A DNA stretch of 46,143 nt from CAYQQU01 sp964419545. Its GTDB lineage: Bacteria > Bacteroidota > Bacteroidia > Chitinophagales > Saprospiraceae. Positions 7,731-15,268 of this stretch are shown here, piece by piece. The notes below the pieces were generated by a model that was not told the DNA's origin, did not search any database, and saw only the letters and a program-made list of their open reading frames with translations. The position numbers and the translations under genes are program-made. The number at the start of each line of letters is the position of its first letter. Within the stretch, counting starts at the first letter, position 1. The stretch spans positions 1 to 46,143 of the forward strand of contig CAYQQU010000048.1 in assembly GCA_964419545.1 (NCBI GenBank). Reading direction: 5' to 3'.

Positions 7731-7752
7731 GTTTTCAGAAACTCCTGAAAAC
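7731..7752. promoter_or_regulatory. Inverted repeat in the crtY leader
   Basis: GTTTTCAG (7731-7738) and CTGAAAAC (7745-7752) pair perfectly around six bases, 34-55 bases before the crtY start. On the minus strand TAGGTTTT, similar to the Bacteroidota -7 element TAnnTTTG, overlaps the far arm. It could therefore be an operator over the crtY-blh promoter. Confidence 0.4.
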
Positions 7753-7914
7753 CTAAATTGTGCATGTAAGACAAAGATGATGTGGAAAGGTTCAGGATTT
7801 TTGGAGGAAAATTTGGTGATCCTGGGAAAAATAAAATGGATCGGTCTGTTTTAGCGCAAGAAGTCTGAAATGTGGAATATTGGCCTGAGGTCCCGGCCCA
7901 GGACTGATCTCCCC

Positions 7915-10035
7915 TCACCGTCCCCGTTTGACGATCTCCCGCAGTTTGCGGGGCGGCCGGAAGCGTTGTCCGTATTCTTTTTCTAAATCATTACAGCGTT
8001 CGATGAAGCGCTCCACGCCGTAGTCTTCGATATAGCGGATGGCGCCTCCTTTGAACGCTGGAAATCCCCAGCCGTAGATGCTGCCGAGGTTGGCGGCGGC
8101 TACCGACCAGATCACTTTTTCCTGCATGCACCAGACTGCTTCGATGACCTGGGCAAAGAGGAAGCGCTCCATCAGGACCGTCGCGTCATAGTCGGTGCGA
8201 TGAGCCGGGAAATGTTCGCCCAGCTCCGGCCAGAGGGTGCGCCCGCCGTCGTCGGCATAGTCGTAAAATCCCGCTTTTCGGGAGCGGCCGGTGCGTTGCA
8301 GGTCGTTGATCATTCTGGTGAGTACGCTCACGGCGGGATGTTGTATGTATTTCGGGCCATAGTGTTCAGCCGCCTGGTTTTCGTAGCGCAGGGCGATATC
8401 CAGGCCCAGTTCGTCGACGGCCGCCAGGGCCCCGCCGGGCATGCCGGCCTGGCGGCTCAGGTTTTCGATCAGCGCGGGCGGGTAGCCTTCCTCCACCATG
8501 GTGACGCCCTCCAGGAGGAAAGTATTGCGGACGCGGGCCGCGTAGAAGCCCCAGTCGTCTTTTACCACGATGGGTGTTTTGCCGATGGCGCGCACGAAGT
8601 CGAAGGCGCGGGCCACCGTCTCGTCGCTGGTGTGCCGGCCGCGTACGATCTCCACGAGCGGTACTTGTTCGGCGGGATGGAAAAAGTGCAGGCCGACGAA
8701 GTTTTCGGGGCGCACCGAGGTCTGCGCCAGCCGGGTGATGGGTATCGAGATCGTGTTGCTGGCGAATACGGAAAAATCGTCCATGTATTCTTCGGCTTCC
8801 CGGTTGACCTTTTGTTTGACCATCGGGTTTTCGAAGACGGCCTCGATCACCAGGTCGCATTCTTCAAAATCGCGCGGCGTTTCGGTGGTGGTGACGCGCT
8901 GCAACCATTTCTCTTTTTCGGAGGCGGGCAACAGGCCGGCGGCGAGCTGCGCGTCCAGTTTTTCGTTGATGAAGGTGCGGCCGCGCTCGGCGATGAGGCG
9001 GCTGACGTCTTTGATCACCACTTCCATGCCGTGCTGCAGGCAGGCCAGCGCGATGCCCGATCCCATGAGGCCAGCGCCGATGACGCCTATTTTTTTGGGC
9101 CGGAACTTACCGAATCCGCGCGGCCGGTTGTTGCCCTGCTGGATGAAGTTGTTGTCGAACCAAAACGCCCGGATCATATTCTTACAGGCCGGGCTGCGCA
9201 CCAGCTCCGTATAGTAGCGGCTCTCGATGCGCGAGGCGGTGTCGAAGTCGACCTTCGAGCCTTCGGCCAGTACGTTGAGGATAGCGCGGGGGGCGGGATA
9301 GTTCTGGCGGGTCTGGTCGGCGAGCTGTACAGCGAGCTGCTGAATATGGGCCGCTACCGCCGCTTGGTTGGCGTTGCCGCCGGGAATGGCGCCGTCGGGG
9401 CGGTCCCAGGGCCGGCGGCCCTCTTCAGTGCCGAGCAGCCAGCGTTTGGCGCGGTCCAGCATCTCGGTGCGGTTGGCGGCCAGCTCATCGACCAGCCCCA
9501 GGCTCAGGGCTTCGCGGGGCGAATAATCGCGGCCGCTGGTGAGGATCGGGAACGCTTTTTCGATACCCAGCAGCCACATCAGCCGGATGATGCCGCCGCC
9601 GCCCGGCATCAGGCCCATCAGCACATCCGGCAGGCCCAGCCGCACCCGGGGCGCTTCGATGGCGATGCGGTGGTGGCAGGCCAGGGCCAGCTCGAATCCG
9701 GCGCCCACCGCTGCGCCGTTGATGGCCGCCACGACGGGCACGCCGGGGCTTTCCAGGTCGCGGAAGATCTGTTTCAGCTTTTCGGCGGCCCGAAAGAGCT
9801 CGCCCGGATCTTCGGCCCGGTACAGGTACTCCAGGTCGCCGCCCGCCAGGAAGGTCTTCTTGGCCGAAGTCACGATCAGTCCGCGCAGCGCGCCCCTTGC
9901 TTTCTCTTGTTTGAGGTGCCGGATGACCGGCCGGAACAGCTCGCCGATCTCGTGGTTGATCACGTTCTCGCTGCGCCCGCTCATGTTGAGCGTGAGGGTG
10001 ACGATGTTTTCGGTGTCTTTCTTGTAGTTGATCAT
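7915..10035 (-). CDS. fadJ: FadJ-like bifunctional enoyl-CoA hydratase / 3-hydroxyacyl-CoA dehydrogenase
   Basis: This is the multifunctional beta-oxidation subunit of 706 residues, the family length. Residues 1 to about 190 form the enoyl-CoA hydratase fold, with Glu115 in GFELALAC. The second catalytic position, Glu139 in E. coli FadB, is Asp137 here (LGLPDVLMG). A Rossmann domain starts at 316 (IGVIGAGLMGSG), with the dehydrogenase residues His453 (HFFHPA) and Glu462. The asparagine normally found in the FxVNR segment is Ala500 (GFYAARV). Two C-terminal helical domains follow. The thiolase gene lies upstream on the same strand, 98 bases away, so they likely form a fadIJ-type unit. Hydration and dehydrogenation are expected activities; the substituted residues make the exact activity uncertain. 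Confidence 0.88.
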   Translation of the reverse strand: MINYKKDTENIVTLTLNMSGRSENVINHEIGELFRPVIRHLKQEKARGALRGLIVTSAKKTFLAGGDLEYLYRAEDPGELFRAAEKLKQIFRDLESPGVPVVAAINGAAVGAGFELALACHHRIAIEAPRVRLGLPDVLMGLMPGGGGIIRLMWLLGIEKAFPILTSGRDYSPREALSLGLVDELAANRTEMLDRAKRWLLGTEEGRRPWDRPDGAIPGGNANQAAVAAHIQQLAVQLADQTRQNYPAPRAILNVLAEGSKVDFDTASRIESRYYTELVRSPACKNMIRAFWFDNNFIQQGNNRPRGFGKFRPKKIGVIGAGLMGSGIALACLQHGMEVVIKDVSRLIAERGRTFINEKLDAQLAAGLLPASEKEKWLQRVTTTETPRDFEECDLVIEAVFENPMVKQKVNREAEEYMDDFSVFASNTISIPITRLAQTSVRPENFVGLHFFHPAEQVPLVEIVRGRHTSDETVARAFDFVRAIGKTPIVVKDDWGFYAARVRNTFLLEGVTMVEEGYPPALIENLSRQAGMPGGALAAVDELGLDIALRYENQAAEHYGPKYIQHPAVSVLTRMINDLQRTGRSRKAGFYDYADDGGRTLWPELGEHFPAHRTDYDATVLMERFLFAQVIEAVWCMQEKVIWSVAAANLGSIYGWGFPAFKGGAIRYIEDYGVERFIERCNDLEKEYGQRFRPPRKLREIVKRGR

Positions 10036-10133
10036 ACGACAGAAAAACTTTTCCTAATCATCCAGAATCATTGAAGCCCTTTGTTCAGGGTTTCCTTTCG
10101 GTATCTTCTTCCATATAATGACCGCACAGCCAC

Positions 10134-11336
10134 CTATTTAACCCGCTCCACCACCGTCGCTGCGCCCATGCCGCTCCCCACGCTCATCACGACCAGGCCC
10201 CGCTGCAGGCCGCGCCGTTCCAGTTCGTCGAGCAGGCCGCCCAGCAGTACGGCGCCGGCAGCGCCCATCGGGTTGCCCAACGCGATAGCGCCGCCGTTGA
10301 CATTGAGTTTTTCCTCAGGGACCGCCATTTCCCGCTGGAATTGCAGTACGGGAGCCGCGAACGATTCGTTACATGCCCACAGGTCGATAACTTCGGGGGC
10401 CAGCCCCGCCAGCGACAAGGCTTGTTGTGCAGCCGGCGCGGGCCCGGTCAGCATATGCGTAGAGTCGACGCCCACAGTGGCCGCGGCAAGGATGCGCCCG
10501 CGGGGCGACAGTCCGAGCGTTTCTCCTTTGCTTTGATCGCCAAGCAAGAGGATGCCCGCCCCGTCGACGGCCGCCGCCGAATTGCCGGCGGTATGCACGT
10601 GTTCGATGCGCTCCAGGCGAGGGTAGCGACGCAGGGCCATCTCGTCGAAGCCCCTGGTTGCTTCGTCGCCGAAAGCAGGCGAAAGGCCGGCCAGTTGTTC
10701 TTCGGTAAGCTCCAGACCTTCCGTCTCATCGGCCCGAAGAATGTCCTGGCCGTTATGGTCGAGGATAGGCACCAGGGTGCGTTCGTAATACCCTTGCTGG
10801 AGTGCTGTCGCAGCGCGTTGACGGGAAAGCCAGGCGTAGCGGTCGACCGCAGTACGGTCGAAGCCGGCAATGGTGGCGACCAGGTCGGCGGCGACGCCCT
10901 GAGGAATAAAGTTGGTGGTGTGGATAATTTCGGGATCGAACACCATAGCGCCGCCGTCGCTGCCCGCCGGAACGCGGCTCGTGCTCTCGATGCCGCCGGC
11001 CACTGCCAGGGCGCCCCATCCGGAGCGTATTTTCATGGCCGCCAGGTTGATGGCTTCCAGGCCGGAAGCGCAGAAGCGATTGAGCTGTAAGGCCGCGACG
11101 CGTTCGCTCCAGCCGGCGTGCAGCAGGGCGGCGCGCGGCAGGTTGGCGCCCTGGTCGCCCACCGGTGTGATACAGCCGACCAGCACGTCGTCTACCGCCG
11201 CGGTATCCAGCTTGTGTCGCTCCTGCAGGGCGCGCAGCAGGGCGCTCATCAGATCGATGGGTTTGACTTCGTACAACGCGCCGCCTCGCCGGCCGAAGGG
11301 CGTGCGTAGCGAGTCGTAAATGTATACTTCCGTCAT
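10134..11336 (-). CDS. Thiolase family protein with substituted catalytic His and Cys
   Basis: This is the partner of the FadJ-like gene; thiolases split 3-ketoacyl-CoA into acetyl-CoA and a shortened acyl-CoA. The 400 residues cover both thiolase domains. The nucleophile Cys89 is present (NRFCASGLEA) and so is the NEsFA segment. The usual GHP motif is instead GNPMG, so Asn355 replaces the catalytic histidine. The usual CxGGG motif is SVGSG, so Ser385 replaces the second catalytic cysteine. The spacing between the two sites is 30 residues, as between His348 and Cys378 in Zoogloea thiolase, so the alignment is secure. The frame is intact and the rest of the fold well kept. Full thiolase activity is doubtful. 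Confidence 0.85.
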   Translation of the reverse strand: MTEVYIYDSLRTPFGRRGGALYEVKPIDLMSALLRALQERHKLDTAAVDDVLVGCITPVGDQGANLPRAALLHAGWSERVAALQLNRFCASGLEAINLAAMKIRSGWGALAVAGGIESTSRVPAGSDGGAMVFDPEIIHTTNFIPQGVAADLVATIAGFDRTAVDRYAWLSRQRAATALQQGYYERTLVPILDHNGQDILRADETEGLELTEEQLAGLSPAFGDEATRGFDEMALRRYPRLERIEHVHTAGNSAAAVDGAGILLLGDQSKGETLGLSPRGRILAAATVGVDSTHMLTGPAPAAQQALSLAGLAPEVIDLWACNESFAAPVLQFQREMAVPEEKLNVNGGAIALGNPMGAAGAVLLGGLLDELERRGLQRGLVVMSVGSGMGAATVVERVK

Positions 11337-11376
11337 GGGGCGGATGGTTTGTGCTTTTCGTGCCGGCTTTTTGGGT

Positions 11377-11460
11377 TATTGGTCTTTGGTCTTTGGTCTT
11401 TAGTCTTTGGCTCCCCGGTGACGCCAAAGACTAAAGACCAATAGCTAAAGACCAAAAGAC
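11377..11460. repeat. Heptad-rich inverted repeat
   Basis: Four near-identical 7-base units of the type GGTCTTT stand at 11381-11408. Arms 11393-11411 and 11423-11441 pair over 19 bases around an 11-base loop, and TATTGGTCTTT (11377-11387) can also pair with 11433-11443. The right side continues with further AAAGACC units to 11460. It lies before the thiolase start (minus) and before the small membrane gene (plus). Confidence 0.6.
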
Positions 11461-11551
11461 TTCGACAGTAACCGGCGGGCGCAAGTTAAGCATTGGTCCA
11501 AAAATTGGCGGCTTAAGTAGAAGAATAAATCCTTTGCCCCTTCCGAACCGT

Positions 11552-11559
11552 TATATTTG
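11552..11559 (+). promoter_or_regulatory. Bacteroidota -7 promoter element
   Basis: TATATTTG is an exact TAnnTTTG match, 17 bases before the ATG at 11576. A TTTG at 11533-11536 is closer than the usual spacing, so the -33 element is not clear. Confidence 0.45.
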
Positions 11560-11575
11560 TAAAAAAAGAACCATT

Positions 11576-11911
11576 ATGGCGAGAACGAGAATGACCCCCT
11601 TCGCCCGCTTACTGCTGGTGCTCATCATTTTGGCGCCGCTGGCTTACATCGGCGCTTCGTATTACAATGGTGAAGACGGGATACAGAATATCAAGAATTT
11701 ACTCGGCTTTGGCGAAAACCCCAAAACGGAAAAGACCGCCGAGCCCCGAGAAGCGGGCGATCAGTTGCCGGCCGACGTAGCGACACTGCAACAGGAAGTC
11801 GAAGACCTGCGCGAACAAGTGAAAACCCTGGAAGCGGAGAAGAAACAGCTCGAACTGGATCTCCGGGAGAAAGAACTGGAAATTCGCGAACTAAAACTGC
11901 AAGAGAAATAG
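11576..11911 (+). CDS. Small membrane-anchored coiled-coil protein, unknown function
   Basis: This 111-residue protein has a basic N-terminus (MARTRMTPFAR), then one hydrophobic helix at residues 11-30, a linker, and a long charged coiled coil from about residue 63 to the end (QQEVEDLREQVKTLEAEKK and onward). The ATG at 11576 is preferred over a TTG 14 codons upstream, since it directly follows the promoter element at 11552-11559 and begins a standard signal anchor. The coiled coil would lie outside the cytoplasmic membrane if the helix acts as a signal anchor. It ends three bases before the holin-like gene, so the two form a small operon. I do not recognise a family. Confidence 0.75.
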   Translation: MARTRMTPFARLLLVLIILAPLAYIGASYYNGEDGIQNIKNLLGFGENPKTEKTAEPREAGDQLPADVATLQQEVEDLREQVKTLEAEKKQLELDLREKELEIRELKLQEK

Positions 11912-11914
11912 ACC

Positions 11915-12292
11915 ATGGAGTTGTTTTTTCTCGACGCCCTCGTCCAGGCTTCCCTGGGCCATATCCTGCTCAAAACCCTCCTCAACGCCCTGGCGCTGAT
12001 GGCCGGCGCGCATTTGCTGCGGGGCGTGGAGGTAGCGGATTTTACGCGGGCGCTGATCGTGGCCGTCCTGCTATCGGTGCTCAACGCCACGCTGGGCGCT
12101 ATCCTCGATTGGCTTTCCTTTCCGCTGCGCATCCTGACGCTGGGGCTGTTCAGCTTTGTCGTCGACGCGGTGGTGCTGCTGCTCGCCGCCTATTTGCTGA
12201 AAGGCTTCACCATCCGCAATTTCGGCTCGGCCTTTTTCCTGGCGATCGTACTGGCAATCGTGAATGGGTTTCTGTACGCGATTTTTCTTTGA
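11915..12292 (+). CDS. Phage holin family 4 / DUF-type small membrane protein
   Basis: This 125-residue protein has four hydrophobic helices and very few polar residues. The pattern LLNALALMAGAHLLRGVEVADF, then LLSVLNATLGAILDWLSFPLRILTLGLFSF and a final AIVLAIVNGFLYAIFL matches the chromosomal membrane family annotated as phage holin 4 superfamily (Pfam Phage_holin_4_2). Despite the name, members are widespread housekeeping membrane proteins of unknown role, with no phage genes nearby here. The ATG follows the preceding gene's TAG after three bases. It converges on the WG-repeat lipoprotein gene six bases away. Confidence 0.85.
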   Translation: MELFFLDALVQASLGHILLKTLLNALALMAGAHLLRGVEVADFTRALIVAVLLSVLNATLGAILDWLSFPLRILTLGLFSFVVDAVVLLLAAYLLKGFTIRNFGSAFFLAIVLAIVNGFLYAIFL

Positions 12293-12298
12293 CCCGCC

Positions 12299-12841
12299 TT
12301 ACTGTACCCGCCGACCGCTTTTATCAATATAAAACCACTCGTCGCTCCGCATCGCCCGGTGCTCCCCGTCTGCTTCCAGCGTGCATTCCAAGGCCACTTT
12401 TGCTTTCCCGCCGGAGAAGGGATAGGCGCACGCGAAGCGGGGTTCGATCACGATATTGCCCGTCGTATCCGCAAACCCGATCTTTCCGTACCGCATGATG
12501 CGAAACAGCCCTTCTTCCACGTAGTCGGGGCCGTTGTCAAACGGATAGACCTCATAAATTCGCCGGCCCCGCTGGTTGATAGCGACCAGGTCGTTCTGAT
12601 CCACTACGACGCCGAAAGTGACCAGGGTATCGGTGAAGGTGTAGGCATACCTCCCGAACGGGACGACGGTGTCGCCTTTCTGATTGACAAAAGCAAAGGC
12701 CTCACCGGTAGGGTCAGCTACGCGGAAAAGGGTATCTGAGGGTGTGAAAATGGTGGTTTCGTCGTACGAAACGAGTTGTTGTTCGTTCGAACAAGACAAC
12801 AAGAGGGCGCAGTTGATAAAGAAAATCAGTATGGGTTTCAT
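12299..12841 (-). CDS. WG-repeat lipoprotein
   Basis: This is a predicted lipoprotein of 180 residues. The ATG at 12841 is chosen because it begins a standard lipoprotein signal (MKPILIFFINCALLLSC) with lipid-modified Cys17. Longer frames upstream would be antisense to another gene. The mature part contains short beta repeats such as FAFVNQKGDTVVPFG, LVAINQRGRRIYEVYPF, KIGFADTTGNIVIEPRF and FYIDKSGRR, the WG/KWG-type pattern that builds beta-propeller-like or solenoid surfaces. It would sit in the periplasm or on the cell surface. Function unknown. It stands between two convergent or divergent neighbours with no operon partners. Confidence 0.8.
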   Translation of the reverse strand: MKPILIFFINCALLLSCSNEQQLVSYDETTIFTPSDTLFRVADPTGEAFAFVNQKGDTVVPFGRYAYTFTDTLVTFGVVVDQNDLVAINQRGRRIYEVYPFDNGPDYVEEGLFRIMRYGKIGFADTTGNIVIEPRFACAYPFSGGKAKVALECTLEADGEHRAMRSDEWFYIDKSGRRVQ

Positions 12842-13247
12842 TTTTAAAAGATTGTGTAAGTTAAGAACAGTGAGCCGATCCGAGGATGAATTGACCAAGT
12901 ACCTCAACCAATTGATCCTTCTGTCCAGAATCCGTAAATTTGAAACGTTAGCCGATAAAATTATTGAAATTATGCTCATCTCATACGACATCGAAAAGGA
13001 TGGTTTATATCTGAAAGGACTGAAAAGAGGTATTGCCGAGGGTATCGCCGAAGGCAAAGCCAGAGGTAAAGTGGAAGGCAAAATTGAAGGCAAATTAGAA
13101 GGCAAATTAGAAGGTAAAGCCGAGGAGAAACTCGAATTCGTCTACAGGTGCCATGCGAACGGTCTGCCTGTCGAATTGGCCGCCCATCTGACTGACCTGC
13201 CGGTAGCAGAAGTAGCGAAAATCTACGCAGAGCTGGACAAAAATTAG
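12842..13247 (+). pseudogene. C-terminal remnant of a Rpn/PDDEXK-type nuclease (transposase-like) gene
   Basis: The frame encodes LRTVSRSEDELTKYLNQL and then ISYDIEKDGLYLKGLKRG, a run of EGK tetrapeptides, and a last helix pair ending YAELDKN. This is the typical C-terminal half of the PD-(D/E)XK proteins annotated as Rpn or PDDEXK family transposase, which occur in many copies in Bacteroidota. The N-terminal catalytic half is missing: the frame runs into the WG lipoprotein leader, and the only plausible start is a GTG at 12870. Intact members have about 300 residues; about 125 remain. It therefore looks like a truncated copy, although the remainder could still be translated. Confidence 0.6.
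13074..13121 (+). repeat. Four tandem 12-base units inside the nuclease remnant
   Basis: The units GAAGGCAAAATT, GAAGGCAAATTA (twice) and GAAGGTAAAGCC encode EGKI, EGKL, EGKL and EGKA. Tandem units of this kind change in number by replication slippage without breaking the frame. Confidence 0.75.
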
Positions 13248-13270
13248 CCCTTTTTGTGGTTCCGATATCC

Positions 13271-13295
13271 TTTTAACCCGGATTATTCATGGGTT
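13271..13295. repeat. 25-base dispersed repeat, copy 1
   Basis: CCCGGATTATTCATGGGTT (13277-13295), preceded by TTTTAA, recurs at 39060-39084 with one mismatch over 25 bases. The ends AACCC and GGGTT are an inverted pair. It may be an insertion sequence end or another repeat family; no transposase is near either copy. Confidence 0.55.
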
Positions 13296-13381
13296 CTTCG
13301 TCATGACGTTTGACAGGCTTGCGTTCGCACAGGAGGGCGACACGAAGGCGCCTCCACCAAATTCCACCTGCTCTTTCCAGC

Positions 13382-13422
13382 AAAAAAATTCCCGAACCCC
13401 GGCCTACACCGGAATTCGGGAA
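13382..13422 (-). terminator. Rho-independent terminator of isocitrate dehydrogenase
   Basis: TTCCCGAA (13389-13396) pairs with TTCGGGAA (13415-13422), and the inner CCGG boxes (13399-13402 and 13409-13412) pair as well. On the minus strand seven T residues follow (the A run at 13382-13388). It is about 110 bases past the isocitrate dehydrogenase stop. Confidence 0.85.
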
Positions 13423-13531
13423 ATGGTTTGAATAATGCCGGAAGTTTTGTACATACTAACTGAAGGACAAGTAGCAGTCTCTGTTATCCGCCCCTTCTTT
13501 CGAAGGGTTCGGGTAAACTCTTTGACCTCCC

Positions 13532-15061
13532 TTACTCTCCCTGCCCCAGCGAGTAGGCCCGTTTCCCGTCCATCTCGTAGAGGTTCTCGATCTTGATGAA
13601 ATGCAGTCCTTCTGCATTCAGTCGAGAAAGCAGCGCCGTAACATCCTCGTAGCGCACCGTCACCGATTCCCTCATGCCGTGGCGGTTGGGCGCCAGCACC
13701 GATTCGGAAGCCACGAAGCGGCAGCGCCAGTGGTCGGTGCAGAAAGTTTCGGGCAGGCCGTCGGGATAGACCTTTACGCCGCGGTTGGTGATCATCTTCA
13801 GTTTGAAGTGTACGCCGGCGAGGGCTTCCAGCGTTTTGCCCAGCACGTCGGGATTGCGGTCTTCGCCTTCCCAGTCGATGAAGACGTCAACGCCCACCAG
13901 GCGCTTCTCCGTACGGGGGCGGGGCTTCAGTTCGATGCTGATAGGCGTGGCGTTTTCGCCTAGTTTGACCGCTTTGAGGCGCTGCGGCTGCCGGCCCAGG
14001 CGTTCGATGACGGCGTCGGCGAAGGCCGTGGTGCCCACGCGGCGGCGCGTATAGGCTTCGCCGTAGATGTCGGCGGTGTGGATGCCGTCTTCCAGGGTGC
14101 GCAGCAGGGCGTTCTGCACCTTTTCGGCGATGGGCGCCTGGCCAAGGTGCACCAGCATCATGCAGGCGGCGTGCAGCAATCCGGAAGGGTTGGCGATATC
14201 CTGGCCTGCGATGTCGGGCGCCGAGCCGTGGATGGCTTCGAACATGGCCACGCCGTCGCCGATATTGGCCGAGCCGCCGAGGCCCACCGAGCCGGCCACC
14301 TGGGCCGTGATGTCGGAGACGATGTCCCCGTAGAGGTTGAGGGTCACCACCACGTCAAACTGCTCGGGACGCGCAGCGAGCAGGGCCGAGCCGATGTCGA
14401 TGATGTAGTGATCATTCTCGATGTCGGGATACTCCTGCGCGATTTCGTCGAAGACGCTATGGAAAAGGCCGTCGGTGAGCTTCATGATGTTGTCTTTGGT
14501 CATGCAGGTCACTTTGCGGCGGCCGTGGGCGCGAGCGTATTCGAAGGCGTAGCGGATGACGCGCTCGCAGCCCGGGCGGGTGATGAGTTTTAGGCATTGC
14601 ACCACTTCGGGTGTCTGTTGGTGTTCGATGGCGGCGTAGACGTCCTCTTCGTTCTCGCGGATCACCACGAGGTCCATATTCGGAAAATTGCTGTCTACGT
14701 AAGGTACGTACGCCTGTACGGGGCGCACGTTGGCGAAGAGGCCCAATGTCTTGCGGATGGTGACGTTCAGGCTTTTGTAACCGCTGCCCTGCGGTGTGGT
14801 GATGGGGCCCTTCAGAAAGACGCGGTTGCGGCGCAGCGTCGACCAGGCTTCCGGCGCAATGCCCGACTTGACGCCCTGCTCGTAAACGGTTTTGCCGATG
14901 GTGATCTCGTCGTACGCCAGCTGAGCGCCGGCAGCTTCGAGGATGCGTAAGGTAGCGTTCATGATTTCACGGCCAATCCCGTCACCGTAGGCTACGGTGA
15001 TCCGGGTCACTTCCTGTCCGACGGAGCCCGCCGGCTGGGACTGAGAAACGGGTTGATTCAT
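13532..15061 (-). CDS. icd: NADP-type isocitrate dehydrogenase (large, Thermus-like form)
   Basis: It converts isocitrate to 2-oxoglutarate in the TCA cycle. The 509 residues comprise the isocitrate/isopropylmalate dehydrogenase core, up to about residue 340, and a C-terminal extension of about 150 residues (GVDVFIDWEGEDRNPD onward) as in Thermus and Rickettsia enzymes. The substrate segment KSLNVTIRK contains Ser97, which corresponds to Ser113 of E. coli Icd, the residue that AceK phosphorylates. The metal-binding stretch DIVSDITAQVAGSVGLGGSAN and the motif MFEAIHGSAPDIAG are present. The ATG at 15061 is preceded by GGAG-like bases. It forms a single-gene unit with a terminator at 13382-13422. 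An aceK gene lies elsewhere in this window at 42053. Confidence 0.95.
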   Translation of the reverse strand: MNQPVSQSQPAGSVGQEVTRITVAYGDGIGREIMNATLRILEAAGAQLAYDEITIGKTVYEQGVKSGIAPEAWSTLRRNRVFLKGPITTPQGSGYKSLNVTIRKTLGLFANVRPVQAYVPYVDSNFPNMDLVVIRENEEDVYAAIEHQQTPEVVQCLKLITRPGCERVIRYAFEYARAHGRRKVTCMTKDNIMKLTDGLFHSVFDEIAQEYPDIENDHYIIDIGSALLAARPEQFDVVVTLNLYGDIVSDITAQVAGSVGLGGSANIGDGVAMFEAIHGSAPDIAGQDIANPSGLLHAACMMLVHLGQAPIAEKVQNALLRTLEDGIHTADIYGEAYTRRRVGTTAFADAVIERLGRQPQRLKAVKLGENATPISIELKPRPRTEKRLVGVDVFIDWEGEDRNPDVLGKTLEALAGVHFKLKMITNRGVKVYPDGLPETFCTDHWRCRFVASESVLAPNRHGMRESVTVRYEDVTALLSRLNAEGLHFIKIENLYEMDGKRAYSLGQGE

Positions 15062-15146
15062 ATTTACTCCTTTTAGTGAAAGTAATACTATTCAACATGA
15101 AAGAACAAGTATTGCTTTTTTTCGGTTTGCCAAATGTGGAAAAAAG

Positions 15147-15178
15147 ATTGGGTAATCGGCCTGGGAGAGGTATATTTA
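15147..15178 (+). promoter_or_regulatory. Promoter of the lipoprotein gene at 15269
   Basis: ATTG (15147-15150) and TATATTTA (15171-15178) are separated by 20 bases and resemble the Bacteroidota -33/-7 elements TTG and TAnnTTTG. The start codon is about 90 bases downstream, leaving a leader that contains a hairpin. Confidence 0.5.
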
Positions 15179-15179
15179 G

Positions 15180-15219
15180 TGGCCCTTGGCATCCCGAGAG
15201 GGCTAAAGCCCCAAGGCCA
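15180..15219. repeat. Nested palindrome in the lipoprotein leader
   Basis: TGGCC-C-TTGG at the left end pairs with CCAAGGCCA at the right end with one bulged base. Inside, GGGCT and AGCCC form a second stem. Such nested GGGCTAAAGCCC units look like small dispersed palindromes, or they may be an attenuator. Confidence 0.45.
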
Positions 15220-15268
15220 TCCACCAAAGACCGTAACGCCATTCTCCAACAGACAAAAACATAACATC

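Noticed and set aside
8200..10074. Long plus-strand open frame opposite the FadJ-like gene
   Set aside because: Antisense to a well-supported multifunctional enzyme. The sequence is low complexity in Ala, Gly, His and Asp, with no recognisable domain.
12842..13105. N-terminal extension of the WG-repeat lipoprotein
   Set aside because: The extension is the antisense of the nuclease remnant, with repeated Pro-Ser-Leu units caused by the 12-base array. The lipoprotein signal begins at 12841.
13074..13121. CRISPR-like tandem repeat
   Set aside because: The 12-base units are adjacent without spacers and lie in a reading frame, so they encode EGK-type tetrapeptides.
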